A stretch of 64,000 bases of DNA, taken from Herbiconiux sp. (GTDB lineage Bacteria > Actinomycetota > Actinomycetes > Actinomycetales > Microbacteriaceae). A program made the position numbers and the translations under genes. The stretch covers positions 1 through 64,000 of the forward strand of contig NZ_JAHFUW010000007.1 in the NCBI RefSeq assembly GCF_023264855.1. Direction: 5' to 3'. Below, piece by piece: positions 25,143 through 34,239 of the stretch. The notes under the pieces were generated by a model, which saw only the letters and a program-made list of their open reading frames with translations, was not told the origin of the DNA and ran no database searches. The stretch's first letter is position 1. Every line of letters begins with the position of its first letter.

Positions 25143-28100
25143 TCACGAGGCGGCGGGCTCCGCGGATTCGGCGGTCTCCTGCTTCACACGCTGGCCGACG
25201 ACGGCGGAGACGCCGTCTTGGCGCATCGAGACGCCGTACAGGGCGTCGGCGATCTCCATGGTGCGCTTCTGGTGGGTGATGACGATCAGCTGGGAGGTCT
25301 CGCGGAGGTCTTCGAAGATGGTCAGCAGGCGGCCGAGGTTGGCGTCGTCGAGCGCCGCCTCGACCTCGTCCATGATGTAGAACGGGCTGGGGCGGGCCTT
25401 GAAGATGGCGATCAGCAGTGCCACCGCGGCGAGCGAGCGCTCGCCTCCGGAGAGCAGCGAGAGGCGCTCGATCTTCTTGCCGGCCGGCTTCACCGAGACC
25501 TCGATGCCGGTGGTGAGCAGGTTCTCGGGGTCGGTGAGCTGGATGGAGCCGGTGCCACCGGGGAACAGCACCGGGAACACCTGCGCGAACGCCTCCTTGG
25601 TGTCGGCGAATGCGCTCTCGAAGATGACCTGCATGCGCTCGTCGATCTCCTCGATGATCGTCAGCAGGTCTTTGCGGGTGTTGGTGAGGTCGGTGAGCTG
25701 CTCGGTGAGGAACTTGTGCCGCTGCTCGAGCGCGTCGAACTCCTCGAGCGCGAGCGGGTTCACCCGGCCGAGTTCGCCCAGCTTGCGCTCGGCCCGCGCC
25801 AGACGCTGTTGCTGCTCGGTGCGCACGAAGGGGCGTCCGGTGGGGACGGATGCGGCCGCATCGTCGGGGTCGACGGCATCGTCGGCGCTCTCCGGGTCGG
25901 GCGCGTGCGGCCGGGAACCCGCCGCTCGCGCAGCCGCGGCGGCTTCGGCTTCGGTCGTCTCCGCATCAGCCGCCTCCGCGGCCTCTGCCGCCTCAGCGAG
26001 CTGCGCTGCGGCGGCCTCGATCGCCTCGGCGCTGGTGTCGATCAGCACCACCTCGCTGTCGTCGGGGATCAGCTGGTCGGGCCCGTACTCGGCCACCAGC
26101 ACCTCCTCGATCAGTCCCAGTTCGGATGCCGCCCTCTCGAGCAGTCCCGAGAGGTGCAGCTTCTTCTCGTAGATCTGCAGCTCGAGTCCGTGCACGTTCT
26201 CGGTGATCGCCTGCAAGCGCTCGCGCAACGCGGACTCGTCGCGCCGCAACGCGACCAGTTCCTCGTTCTGCTCCGCGCGCTCGGCCTCGCGCTGGGCGAG
26301 CTGCAGCCGTGCCTCGCCCACGGACCGGTCGATCGACGCCAGAACCGGCGGCAGGGCCTCGGCGACGTCGGTGGCCGAGCGGATCTGCCGGCGACGGATG
26401 ACGGCGCGCCGCGCAGCCGCCTCGGCGGCGGCCCGGTCGGCCTCGAGCTGCCGCTCCAGACCGGCGGTGCGCGCCTGCTCGGCCCGCACCCGTTCGCGAG
26501 CGGTCTCGACCCCGAGCCGCGCCTCGACCTCGCGCTCGCGCGCCGCCTCGAGCTCACCGAGCAGGGCATCCCGCGAGCTCACATCGAGGATCGGCCGCGG
26601 CCGCTCCCGCACGCTCTCGAGCTCGCCTTTCGCCTTCTCGGCCGCCTGCTCGGCCTGCACCACGGCATCCTGAGCCAGTTTCAAACCGGTGCCCAGTCGA
26701 TCGAGCTCGCCCGCGCTGGCCTCGACCTGCGCCCGCAGCCGGCTCAGCAGCTCGGTGCGAGCCGCGAGCTTGGCGTCGTACTCGCGCAGGGCGGAGAGGG
26801 CGGCCTGCGACTGCTCCTTCGCCACCTGCACGATCCCGCGCTGCTCGGCCAGAGCGAAGCGAGCCCGCTCGATCACCGAGTTCACCTCGTCGAGCGACAC
26901 CGCGGCCGAGTCGCGTTCGGCGACGAGCTCGATCCGGGAGCGGGTCGCTCCGGACCCGCCTCGCAGCACGTATCGGGTGAGCACCTCGCCCTGCCGGGTG
27001 ACGACCGTGAGCCCGGAAGCCGCCGCGCGCCCCTCGGCGCCGCCCGACTCGATCGCGAGCCAGGCCCGGCGGGCCGAGGCGAGGTCGTCCGCGATCGCGA
27101 CGGAGCCCAGGATGCCGAGCACGCCGCCCGGCGCCTGCACCACCGAGATCGCGGGCACCAGCCCGTCGACGCCGGACACCAGGGTCTCGGCCACGAAGCG
27201 CCCCGACCCTGACGGGCCCGCCGACGATCCGGCCTCGTCCGGCGAACCGGAGTCCGCGATCACGAGTTCCACGCGCCCCATGTCCTCCGCCGCCGCGGCC
27301 TCGGCCGCCTCGATCGCCGCGTCGGCGTCGGCGGCCAGCACCGCATCCGCGAGCGTGCCGAGCGCCGCCGCCACGGCCGCCTCGAACCCCGGCTTCACCT
27401 TCACGTGCTCGGCGACGAGGCCCCGGATGCCCGCCAGGCGAGCCGCCACGAGGTCGGCCGATCCATCTTTCTGGTCGAGCGCCATGGTGAGCGCGCTCGT
27501 GCGGGCGGCCAGCCCGTCGCGCTCCCGCTCGTGGGTGTGCAGTTCTTCGCGCAGTCGCTCGATCTCGGCCTCGGCTTCGAACACCTGGGACTGGGCGAAC
27601 TCGTAGCCCTCGTCGAGATCGGTCTGGTCGACCACGACGTCGCCCGCCTCGGCCTCGGCTCGCGCGAAATCGGCCTGGGCGCTCTCGCGTCGGCTCGTCG
27701 CCGCATCGAGCGCGTTCTGCTGCCGCAGCACCTCGCCGCGTACCGCGGCCAGCCGGGAGTTCGCCGACTCCAGCTGACCGGTGAGTTTGGACAGCTCGAG
27801 GTCGTGCTTGGAGACGAGGGAGCTCTGGTAGGCGATCTGCTCGTCGAGGGCGTCGAGCGAACCGCGCGCCTTGACGGTGACCAGCTGCGCCGCCTCCCAC
27901 GCGCCCTGCGCCGCGCCGACCTCGCCGGCCAGCCGCACGGCTTCGGCCCGGGACTCCTCCACCATGCCCGGGCTGACGCTCGGCGCGGCATCCGGGATCC
28001 CCTCCTCGCCGCCCAGCAGGGCGAGCCGCTGGTTGGCGAGGTTGAAGAGGTTGCGCAGGCGCTCCTGCACCGACTCGAGGCCGAAACTGGTGCGGCGGGC

Positions 28101-28949
28101 GAGATCGACGGCGTCGCCGACCTGCGCCTGTTCGAGCCGGGCGATGCGCAGCTGGTTCTGTTCAAGGCGCTCTTGCAGCACGAGCCGCTCGGTGTGCCGC
28201 TCGCTCTCGCTGCGGGAGTGCTGATCGAGCGCGGTGCGCAGGCCCACGATCTCGTCCGCCAGCAGGCGCGCCTTGGCGTCGCGCACCACCGCCGCGATCG
28301 ACTGCGCCTCCTTGGCGATCTCGGCCTGGCGCCCGAGGGGCTTGAGCTGGCGGCGGATCTCGCCCGCCAGATCGCTCAGCCGGGTGAGATTGGCCTGCAT
28401 CGCCTCGAGCTTGCGCTGCGTCTTCTCTTTGCGGCGGCGGTGCTTCAGGATGCCCGCCGCCTCTTCGATGAAGCCGCGGCGGCCCTCGGGGGTCGCGTGC
28501 AGCACCGCATCCAACTGTCCCTGACCCACGATCACGTGCATCTCGCGGCCGAGGCCGGAGTCGGAGAGCAGTTCCTGCACGTCGAGCAGCCGGCAGCTGT
28601 CGCCGTTGATGGCGTACTCGCTGCCGCCGTTGCGGAACAGCGTGCGACTGATCGTCACCTCGGAGTACTCGATCGGCAGCGCGCCGTCGGCGTTGTCGAT
28701 GGTGAGCGTGACCTCGGCCCGGCCGAGCGGGCCCTTGGTGGAGGTGCCCGCGAAGATGACGTCTTCCATCTTGCCGCCGCGCAGCGTCTTGGCGCCCTGC
28801 TCCCCCATCACCCAGGCGAGGGCGTCGACCACGTTCGACTTGCCCGATCCGTTCGGGCCGACCACGCAGGTGACGCCGGTCTCGAAGGCGAAGGTGGTGG
28901 GATTGGCGAAGGACTTGAATCCCTTGAGGGTCAAGCTCTTCAGATACAC
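25143..28949 (-). CDS. smc: Chromosome segregation protein SMC
   Basis: This is a 1268-residue condensin ATPase that compacts and segregates the chromosome with ScpA and ScpB. The N-terminal head has GFKSF and Walker A GPNGSGKSN (near residue 33). Two long coiled coils flank a hinge at about 500-660 (GIRGLVAEHVKVKPGFEAAVAAAL ... GGVLGILGSVAIADDLASARR). The C-terminal head has the signature LSGGERSLAAVALL and Walker B FYIMDEVEAALDD. It is longer than the usual ~1180 residues because an Ala/Glu/Asp-rich insert of about 80 residues (IEAAAAQLAEAAEAAEAADAE up to TGRPFVRTEQQ) interrupts the region before the C-terminal head. It starts at GTG 28949. The common upstream partners rnc and mutM are not here. 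Confidence 0.97.
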   Translation of the reverse strand: MYLKSLTLKGFKSFANPTTFAFETGVTCVVGPNGSGKSNVVDALAWVMGEQGAKTLRGGKMEDVIFAGTSTKGPLGRAEVTLTIDNADGALPIEYSEVTISRTLFRNGGSEYAINGDSCRLLDVQELLSDSGLGREMHVIVGQGQLDAVLHATPEGRRGFIEEAAGILKHRRRKEKTQRKLEAMQANLTRLSDLAGEIRRQLKPLGRQAEIAKEAQSIAAVVRDAKARLLADEIVGLRTALDQHSRSESERHTERLVLQERLEQNQLRIARLEQAQVGDAVDLARRTSFGLESVQERLRNLFNLANQRLALLGGEEGIPDAAPSVSPGMVEESRAEAVRLAGEVGAAQGAWEAAQLVTVKARGSLDALDEQIAYQSSLVSKHDLELSKLTGQLESANSRLAAVRGEVLRQQNALDAATSRRESAQADFARAEAEAGDVVVDQTDLDEGYEFAQSQVFEAEAEIERLREELHTHERERDGLAARTSALTMALDQKDGSADLVAARLAGIRGLVAEHVKVKPGFEAAVAAALGTLADAVLAADADAAIEAAEAAAAEDMGRVELVIADSGSPDEAGSSAGPSGSGRFVAETLVSGVDGLVPAISVVQAPGGVLGILGSVAIADDLASARRAWLAIESGGAEGRAAASGLTVVTRQGEVLTRYVLRGGSGATRSRIELVAERDSAAVSLDEVNSVIERARFALAEQRGIVQVAKEQSQAALSALREYDAKLAARTELLSRLRAQVEASAGELDRLGTGLKLAQDAVVQAEQAAEKAKGELESVRERPRPILDVSSRDALLGELEAAREREVEARLGVETARERVRAEQARTAGLERQLEADRAAAEAAARRAVIRRRQIRSATDVAEALPPVLASIDRSVGEARLQLAQREAERAEQNEELVALRRDESALRERLQAITENVHGLELQIYEKKLHLSGLLERAASELGLIEEVLVAEYGPDQLIPDDSEVVLIDTSAEAIEAAAAQLAEAAEAAEAADAETTEAEAAAAARAAGSRPHAPDPESADDAVDPDDAAASVPTGRPFVRTEQQQRLARAERKLGELGRVNPLALEEFDALEQRHKFLTEQLTDLTNTRKDLLTIIEEIDERMQVIFESAFADTKEAFAQVFPVLFPGGTGSIQLTDPENLLTTGIEVSVKPAGKKIERLSLLSGGERSLAAVALLIAIFKARPSPFYIMDEVEAALDDANLGRLLTIFEDLRETSQLIVITHQKRTMEIADALYGVSMRQDGVSAVVGQRVKQETAESAEPAAS

Positions 28950-29009
28950 AGGGGTGACCTCTCGTGTCGGTGTGCCCCTACGGTACCCAATCCCGGGTGT
29001 TCAGGCGGA

Positions 29010-29375
29010 TCAGCGCGCGCTGAGCACGCAGAACTCGTTGCCCTCCGGGTCGGCGAGCACCACCCAGCTCACCTCGTCTTGGCCGATGTCGGCCCGCGTG
29101 GCCCCGAGGGCGAGCAGGCGCTCGACCTCGGCATCCTGATCGTCGGGGACGAAGTCGAAGTGCAGGCGGTTCTTGATCGTCTTCGACCCCGGCACGCGGA
29201 TGAACAGGATGGTGGGGTGGGCGCCCGACTCCGGGCCCACCTCGACCTCCGGATCCGGATCGTTCTCGTCTTCACTCTGATAGACGATCGGCCAGTCCAG
29301 GGCCTCGCTCCACCACCTCGCGAGGCGGAAGGGATCCTGAGAATCGACGACGACTTGCTCCCAGCGCAGTGACAT
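29010..29375 (-). CDS. VOC superfamily (glyoxalase-like) protein
   Basis: This is a 121-residue protein with the vicinal oxygen chelate fold. It has the repeated beta-alpha-beta-beta-beta pattern: WEQVVVDSQDPFRLARWWSEALDW starts the first module and RLHFDFVPDDQDAEVERLLALGA the second, ending DPEGNEFCVLSAR. That matches the common actinobacterial Glyoxalase_6-like group. Potential metal ligands are His in RLHFDF and Glu in GNEFCVL. The substrate is unknown. ATG 29375 is preferred over the upstream in-frame start because the family begins at this point. It is upstream of smc on the same strand (60-base gap) and overlaps nothing. Confidence 0.85.
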   Translation of the reverse strand: MSLRWEQVVVDSQDPFRLARWWSEALDWPIVYQSEDENDPDPEVEVGPESGAHPTILFIRVPGSKTIKNRLHFDFVPDDQDAEVERLLALGATRADIGQDEVSWVVLADPEGNEFCVLSAR

Positions 29376-29466
29376 GCGGACGACCCTACGCCCCAGCGCC
29401 CTACGCTGGAAGGGCACGAAAGGCCGAGATAGCTCGAAGGCCGCACGAGCACGAAAGGACCTCAGG

Positions 29467-30732
29467 ATGCCGCTTCAGGCCCTCGTCTCCGCCGGCGCCG
29501 AACTGAGCCGCGCCGAGCTGCTGCGCTATGCCCGTCAGATCGCCCTGCCGCAGGTGGGGCTCGACGGGCAGCGTCGCCTCAAGAACTCCCGGGTGCTCGT
29601 GCTGGGCGCCGGGGGCCTGGGGTCGCCGGTGCTGCAGTACCTCGCGGCGGCGGGTGTGGGCACCATCGGCATCGCCGATCACGACACGGTCGAGGTGTCG
29701 AACCTGCAGCGGCAGACGATCCACCCGGATGCGGCCGTCGGGCAGCGCAAGACGGCCTCCGCCGCCGCGGCGATCCGGGCGATGAACCCTTTGATCGAGG
29801 TGGTCGAGCACGACGAGGAGGTCACGCCGTCGACCGTGCTCGAACTGGTCTCCGAGTACGACGTGGTGGTCGACGGCACCGACAACTTCGAGGTGCAGTA
29901 CGTGGTCGACGCGGCCTGCGCGCTGGTGGGCAAGCCGCTCGTGTGGGGGTCGGTGCTGCGTTTCGACGGCCAGGTGACGGTGTTCTGGGCCACGGCCCCG
30001 GCGGGCCTGGACCGCACTCTCGACGATCTCTACCCCGAGCAGCCGGGCGCCGATCCGGCTGAATCCTGCGCCGTCGCCGGCGTGCTGGGCCCCGTCTGCG
30101 CCGCGATCGGCGCCGTCATGGCCACCGAGACCCTCAAGCTGCTCGGCGGCTACGGCGAGCCCCTCCTCGGCCGGCTCCTCGTGCACGACGCCCTCGACGC
30201 CAGCTGGCGGGAGGTCGCCTTCGCGCCCGCCCCCAAGCGCGGTCAGCCGGGCGCCTCGCGTTCGCGCTCCGGCGCCGCCAACATCGGCGAGCCGTACAGC
30301 ATCACCCGGCAGGGGGCGGACTCCACCGGCCCCGCAACCAAACTCTTCGAAAGGCCTGTCGTGACCGACGCTTCCTCCCCTCAGCCCGCTGCTCAGCCGG
30401 AGTCGATCTCCGTCTCGGAACTCGCCGACCTGCTGGCGGCCCGCTCCCGCGACGAGGCCGACTTCGTGCTGGTCGACGTGCGCGAGCCGTACGAGTACGA
30501 GATCGTGGCGATCGAGGGCTCGGAGCTCGTGCCGCTGGGTCGCATCCTGAGCGACGCCGCCCGCGAGATCCTGCCGCCGCAGGAGAAGATCGTGCTGTAC
30601 TGCCACCACGAGCCGCGCTCGGCGCACGCCGCCGCTCAGCTGCGCGCCCACGGGTGGGACGACGTGCAGTTCGTGCGCGGCGGGATCGACGCCTGGGCCG
30701 CCGAGATCGAGACCGACAAGCCGCGCTACTGA
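29467..30732 (+). CDS. moeZ: Adenylyltransferase/sulfurtransferase MoeZ (ThiF domain + rhodanese)
   Basis: This 421-residue E1-like enzyme adenylates and then sulfurates the C-terminal Gly-Gly of small sulfur carriers such as MoaD. The ThiF/MoeB domain (about 1-250) shows VLVLGAGGLGSPVLQYLAAAG for ATP, the Arg finger region NLQRQTIHPDAAVGQRK, DGTDNFEVQYVVDAAC and the cysteine region SCAVAGVLGPVC. A Ser/Gly/Pro-rich linker leads to the rhodanese domain (about 315-421), whose active-site Cys lies in LYCHHEPRSAHAAAQLRAHG. The loop is CHHEPRS rather than the common CxxGxRS, so a conserved Gly is replaced. ATG 29467 has AGGA upstream. It opens a molybdopterin cluster and faces moaD, its likely substrate. 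Confidence 0.93.
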   Translation: MPLQALVSAGAELSRAELLRYARQIALPQVGLDGQRRLKNSRVLVLGAGGLGSPVLQYLAAAGVGTIGIADHDTVEVSNLQRQTIHPDAAVGQRKTASAAAAIRAMNPLIEVVEHDEEVTPSTVLELVSEYDVVVDGTDNFEVQYVVDAACALVGKPLVWGSVLRFDGQVTVFWATAPAGLDRTLDDLYPEQPGADPAESCAVAGVLGPVCAAIGAVMATETLKLLGGYGEPLLGRLLVHDALDASWREVAFAPAPKRGQPGASRSRSGAANIGEPYSITRQGADSTGPATKLFERPVVTDASSPQPAAQPESISVSELADLLAARSRDEADFVLVDVREPYEYEIVAIEGSELVPLGRILSDAAREILPPQEKIVLYCHHEPRSAHAAAQLRAHGWDDVQFVRGGIDAWAAEIETDKPRY

Positions 30733-30776
30733 GCCGCCGCCGTTGCGCTCAGGTGGCCCGAGTCGCCGCAGCGACC

Positions 30777-30840
30777 CGCGACTTGGCACAAGTCGTCGCT
30801 TTTCGGCGCGACTTGGCACAACTTGTGGCAAGTCGACGCG
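30777..30840. repeat. Two related palindromes between convergent moeZ and moaD
   Basis: CGACTTG-GCA-CAAGTCG (30779-30795) is a perfect palindrome. A second copy of CGACTTG...CAAGTCG (30809-30815 and 30829-30835) encloses CACAA-C-TTGTG (30817-30827). Both start with GCGACTTGGCACAA, so one looks like an expanded version of the other. Lying between convergent genes, they may act as a bidirectional terminator. Confidence 0.7.
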
Positions 30841-30888
30841 ACTCGGCTCGGCCTCTGGCGTGACCGGGCACCGCGCGGCTGGGACGGC

Positions 30889-31143
30889 TCAGCCGCCGGC
30901 GAAAGGAGGCAGCACGTCGAGGGTGTCGCCGTCGGCGAGCACGGCGCGCAGATCGGTCGTCGCCTCGGCGTTGAGCAGGAACGAGCAGCGCTCGAGAACG
31001 GCCGATGCGGCCGGCGGATCGGCCGTCTCCGACGCCAGGGTGCGCAGGAGTTCGCCGATCCGGATGCCGGCGGCCTCGCGGGTCTCGCCGCCCCGGCCGA
31101 GCACGGCTTTCGCGGCCGCGAAATAACGCAGTGTCACTGCCAT
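30889..31143 (-). CDS. moaD: MoaD/ThiS family sulfur carrier (molybdopterin synthase small subunit)
   Basis: This is an 84-residue ubiquitin-like protein that carries the thiocarboxylate sulfur used to make molybdopterin. The start VTLRYFAAAKAVLG and the end DTLDVLPPFAGG match the family, and the C-terminal Gly-Gly, essential for adenylation by MoeZ, is the last pair of residues. The middle holds the MoaD-like LLNAEATTDLRAVLADGD. It is seven bases downstream of... more exactly, its ATG at 31143 lies seven bases before the moaA stop region on the same strand, so moaA and moaD form one transcript. Its partner MoaE is encoded at 34714. Confidence 0.92.
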   Translation of the reverse strand: MAVTLRYFAAAKAVLGRGGETREAAGIRIGELLRTLASETADPPAASAVLERCSFLLNAEATTDLRAVLADGDTLDVLPPFAGG

Positions 31144-31150
31144 GCCCGCC

Positions 31151-32323
31151 TCAGCCCCCGATCGCGCTCATCGGGCGGTCGGGCTGCTCGAATCCCGCTT
31201 CGTTCATGAGGTGACCGGCGGGCTTCGCCCACATCGCGCCGCGCCACAGGTCGGCCACCTCGGCATCGTCGGCGCCCGCGCGCATCGGACCGAGCAGATC
31301 CGTCTCGGTGTGCGAGAACAGGCAGCTGCGCACGGCACCTTCGGCCGTGAGGCGGGTACGCCGGCAATCGCTGCAGAACGGCTCGCTGACGGAGGCGATG
31401 ATGCCGACGAGGCCGAGCGCCGGGCCGGTCGCCTCCTCCGTGCCGCCTACCGCGCTTGCCGCACCCGTGGCGGCCGAGGCGCTCGTACGCTCCCGCACCT
31501 GGTAGAGCTCGGCCGGGGCACCGTCGCGCGGAGCGTCGTCGGGCGTGAGCACATACCGCTCGGCCAGCAGGGCGCGGATGCCGGCAGCCGTGATCATGGT
31601 GTCGCGGTTCCAACTGTGGTCGGCATCCAGCGCCATCTGCTCGATGAAGCGCAGCTCGTGGCCGCCGGCGAGCGCCCACTCGAGCAGTTCGACGGCCTGG
31701 TGGTCGTTGATGCCGGGCATCAGCACCGCGTTGATCTTCGTGTGCACGAGCCCGGCGGCGCCGACCGCGTCGATCCCGGCCAGCACGCGATCGAGGAAAG
31801 GTCGTCGAGTGATGATCGCGAAGGTGTCGGGGTGGATCGAGTCGAGCGAGACGTTGATGCGGTCCAGGCCCGCCTCGGCGAGTGCCTCGGCGCGGCTGGA
31901 CAGCCCGATCGCGTTGGTGGTGAGCGAGATCTCGGGGCGGGGATCGAGCTGTGCCACCGACCGGACGATCTCGACCAGGTCTTTGCGCAGCAGCGGTTCG
32001 CCGCCGGTGAAGCGCACCTGCCGCACGCCGAATTCGGTGACCGCGATCCGGGCCAGCCGGGTGATCTCCTCTTTCGACATCAGAGCGGGCGGGGGCAGGA
32101 AGGGCAGGCCTTCCGCCGGCATGCAGTAGGTGCAGCGCAGGTTGCAGCGGTCGGTGAGAGAGATGCGCAGGTCGGTCGCCTGGCGGTCGAAACGGTCGAT
32201 CAGGCCCGGGACCTGCGGGCGTTCGCCCGGCAGAGCGACGACCGGGCGACGGATGCCCTCGCCGGAGGCGGCACCGCGGTCGGAACCGGGGCGCGGCCGG
32301 GGCATGCCGAGGACGACGCTCAT
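31151..32323 (-). CDS. moaA: GTP 3',8-cyclase MoaA
   Basis: This radical SAM enzyme (390 residues) performs the first step of molybdenum cofactor synthesis with MoaC. The N-terminal cluster motif CNLRCTYCMP is at about residue 58, the SAM-binding FTGGEPLLRKDL near 97, and the C-terminal 4Fe-4S cluster in FCSDCRRTRLTAEGAVRSCLFS near 310. The protein ends in Gly-Gly (MSAIGG), as active MoaA proteins do. A 45-residue N-terminal extension rich in Pro/Arg/Gly and a small Ala/Thr insert (SASAATGAASAVGGTEEA) are specific to this protein. It runs opposite to moeA with about 150 bases between the starts, so the two halves of the pathway have a shared divergent promoter region. Confidence 0.96.
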   Translation of the reverse strand: MSVVLGMPRPRPGSDRGAASGEGIRRPVVALPGERPQVPGLIDRFDRQATDLRISLTDRCNLRCTYCMPAEGLPFLPPPALMSKEEITRLARIAVTEFGVRQVRFTGGEPLLRKDLVEIVRSVAQLDPRPEISLTTNAIGLSSRAEALAEAGLDRINVSLDSIHPDTFAIITRRPFLDRVLAGIDAVGAAGLVHTKINAVLMPGINDHQAVELLEWALAGGHELRFIEQMALDADHSWNRDTMITAAGIRALLAERYVLTPDDAPRDGAPAELYQVRERTSASAATGAASAVGGTEEATGPALGLVGIIASVSEPFCSDCRRTRLTAEGAVRSCLFSHTETDLLGPMRAGADDAEVADLWRGAMWAKPAGHLMNEAGFEQPDRPMSAIGG

Positions 32324-32474
32324 GCCGAAAGCCTACGCGCTCGCGCTGACAGTCCTGCCGGGAGGCCAGGCAGACCCGGCAGGAGGCGCGGCAGCTCGGG
32401 TCGAGACGCGGTGGCGCAGCGCACGAACCGCCGCCGACCGCTCGGCCGGCGAGCGGATGCGGCAGACTGGGGCG

Positions 32475-33767
32475 ATGCGAACGATCGAGGATCACCGCCG
32501 CGCCGTGCTCGCTCTCCTCGCCCCGATCGCGCAGACGCTCGGCACGGAGACGCTCCCCCTGTCGGCCGACCGGGTCGCGGCGGATCCGGCGCTGTACGCC
32601 CACCGCGTGCTCGCGGTCGATCTGATCGCTCCGAGCAGTCTGCCCTCCTTCGACAACTCGCAGATGGACGGCTACGCGGTGTGCGCCGCCGACCTCGCGG
32701 AGGCGACCCCGGGGCAGCCGGTGCGGCTTCCCGTGGCCGAGCGGGTCGCCGCGGGCGATCCCTTCCGCGCACATCGGCCGGGCACGGCCACCCCGGTGAT
32801 GACCGGCGCGCCGATCCCGTCGGGCGCGGACGCCGTGGTGCAGATCGAACGCGCCGATCCGCCGGTCTTCCCCTCCGACGCCGTCCGCGATGCCACCGTG
32901 GCGTTCACCGCTCCCGTGGTGGCGGGCACCTTCGTGCGCGCCACCGGCAGCGACGTGGCCCGCGGCGACGTGCTGCTCGAAGCCGGCACACCCCTCGGTG
33001 CGGCTCACTACGGCGTGATCGCCGGCACCGGACTCACCGAGGTTCCGGTGCGCCGGCGCCCCCGGGTGCTGCTCGTCTCGACCGGGCACGAGATCCGGGA
33101 TGCCGGAACCGAACTCGAGCCCGGCCAGATCTTCGACTCCAATTCGCTCGCGCTCTCGGTGGCGCTGCAGCAGATCGGCTGCACCGTGACCGCCCGGCCC
33201 TGCCGCTCCGACGAGGCCGACGACCTTCTCGCGGTGCTGGCAGATGGGGCTCCTGACGCGGATCTGGTCGTGACCGTGGGCGGGGTCAGCGCGGGTGCCC
33301 GGGAGGTCGTGCGCGATGCGCTCGGGCCGCTCGGAGTGGAGTTTTTGAAAGTCGCTTTGCAGCCCGGCGGGCCGCAAGGACTGGGCCGGATCGTGATCGG
33401 GGCGGGCGAGCATCCGCTGCCCGTCGTCTGCCTTCCCGGCAACCCCGTCAGCGCACTGGTGTCGTTCGAAGCCTTCGTGCGGCCTGCTCTGCTGGCCGTT
33501 CTCCTCGCCGGGGTGGACTCGGCTCCCGAGCCGGCCCTGCGCGAAGTGCGGCGGGCACCGGTGGCGCACGGTTTCGACTCGCCACCGGCGCACCACCAGC
33601 TGCGCCGGGGCATCCTGCGCCCGGATGGCACCCTCGAACTCGTGGGCGGCCCCTCGAGCCACCTGCTGCACTCCTACGCCGCCTCCACCGTGCTCGTGCA
33701 CGTGCCGGTCGGCGTCACCGACGTCGCCGCGGGCGACGAACTCGACTTCTGGAGGATCGATGGCTGA
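32475..33767 (+). CDS. moeA: Molybdopterin molybdenumtransferase MoeA
   Basis: This enzyme (430 residues) inserts molybdate into adenylated molybdopterin. Typical blocks are present: LPSFDNSQMDGYAVCAADL, AAGDPFRAHRPGTATPVMTGAPIPSGADAVVQIE, and RRPRVLLVSTGHEIRDAG. The MoeA/Mog-type motif VTVGGVSAGAREVVRDALGPLGVEF has Ala-Arg where SxGDxD is usual (GGVSAGARE rather than GGVSVGDYD). The stretch LPGNPVSALVSFEAFVRPALL follows. ATG 32475 is chosen because MRTIEDHRRAVLALL is the family start; the much longer frame upstream is antisense to moaA. moaC begins inside its last codons. Confidence 0.95.
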   Translation: MRTIEDHRRAVLALLAPIAQTLGTETLPLSADRVAADPALYAHRVLAVDLIAPSSLPSFDNSQMDGYAVCAADLAEATPGQPVRLPVAERVAAGDPFRAHRPGTATPVMTGAPIPSGADAVVQIERADPPVFPSDAVRDATVAFTAPVVAGTFVRATGSDVARGDVLLEAGTPLGAAHYGVIAGTGLTEVPVRRRPRVLLVSTGHEIRDAGTELEPGQIFDSNSLALSVALQQIGCTVTARPCRSDEADDLLAVLADGAPDADLVVTVGGVSAGAREVVRDALGPLGVEFLKVALQPGGPQGLGRIVIGAGEHPLPVVCLPGNPVSALVSFEAFVRPALLAVLLAGVDSAPEPALREVRRAPVAHGFDSPPAHHQLRRGILRPDGTLELVGGPSSHLLHSYAASTVLVHVPVGVTDVAAGDELDFWRIDG

Positions 33768-34239
33768 GGGAACCGCGCTCACCCACGTCACGCCCGGCGG
33801 CGCCGCGCACATGGTGGACGTCTCGGGCAAGGCCGTGACCAAGCGGATCGCGTCGGCACAGGCCGTGCTGCACACGCGTGCCGACGTCATCTCCCTGCTC
33901 GTCGCCGGCGAGCTGCCGAAGGGCGAGGCCCTCGCCGTCGCCCGGGTGGGGGGGATCATGGCGGCCAAGCAGACCTCGACCCTCATCCCGCTCTGCCATC
34001 CGCTCCCGATCACCGGGGTGACCGTCGACTTCGAGACCGGCGACGACAGCGTACGGGTGGTCGCCACCGTGTCGACCACCGGGGTCACCGGGGTCGAGAT
34101 GGAGGCGCTGACGGCGGCATCCGTCGCCGCTCTGACGGTGTACGACATGATCAAGGCGGTGGACCGCGGCGCGCGCGTGACCGACATCGAGGTGCTGAGC
34201 AAGAGCGGCGGCGCCAGCGGCGAGTGGAGCCGCTCGTGA
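33760..34239 (+). CDS. moaC: Cyclic pyranopterin monophosphate synthase MoaC
   Basis: This enzyme (159 residues) converts the MoaA product to cyclic pyranopterin monophosphate. The sequence is canonical: LTHVTPGGAAHMVDVSGKAVTKRIASA, ARVGGIMAAKQTSTLIPLCHPLPI with the conserved His, GVTGVEMEALTAASVAALTVYDMIKAVDR, and IEVLSKSGGASGEW. ATG 33760 sits after GGAGG at 33751 and overlaps the moeA stop by 8 bases. The stop codon in turn overlaps the GTG of mog. Gene packing therefore points to one transcript moeA-moaC-mog-moaE. Confidence 0.97.
   Translation: MAEGTALTHVTPGGAAHMVDVSGKAVTKRIASAQAVLHTRADVISLLVAGELPKGEALAVARVGGIMAAKQTSTLIPLCHPLPITGVTVDFETGDDSVRVVATVSTTGVTGVEMEALTAASVAALTVYDMIKAVDRGARVTDIEVLSKSGGASGEWSRS

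Noticed and set aside
23595-27212. Plus-strand open frame of 1205 codons over the serine hydrolase, tandem repeat and smc
   Set aside because: It is a mirror frame of smc and the hydrolase. It reads through the tandem repeat as Pro/His/Ala low complexity and lacks a ribosome binding site.
32130-32474. N-terminal extension of MoeA
   Set aside because: It overlaps the moaA coding region on the other strand and lacks MoeA-like sequence; the family start is at ATG 32475.
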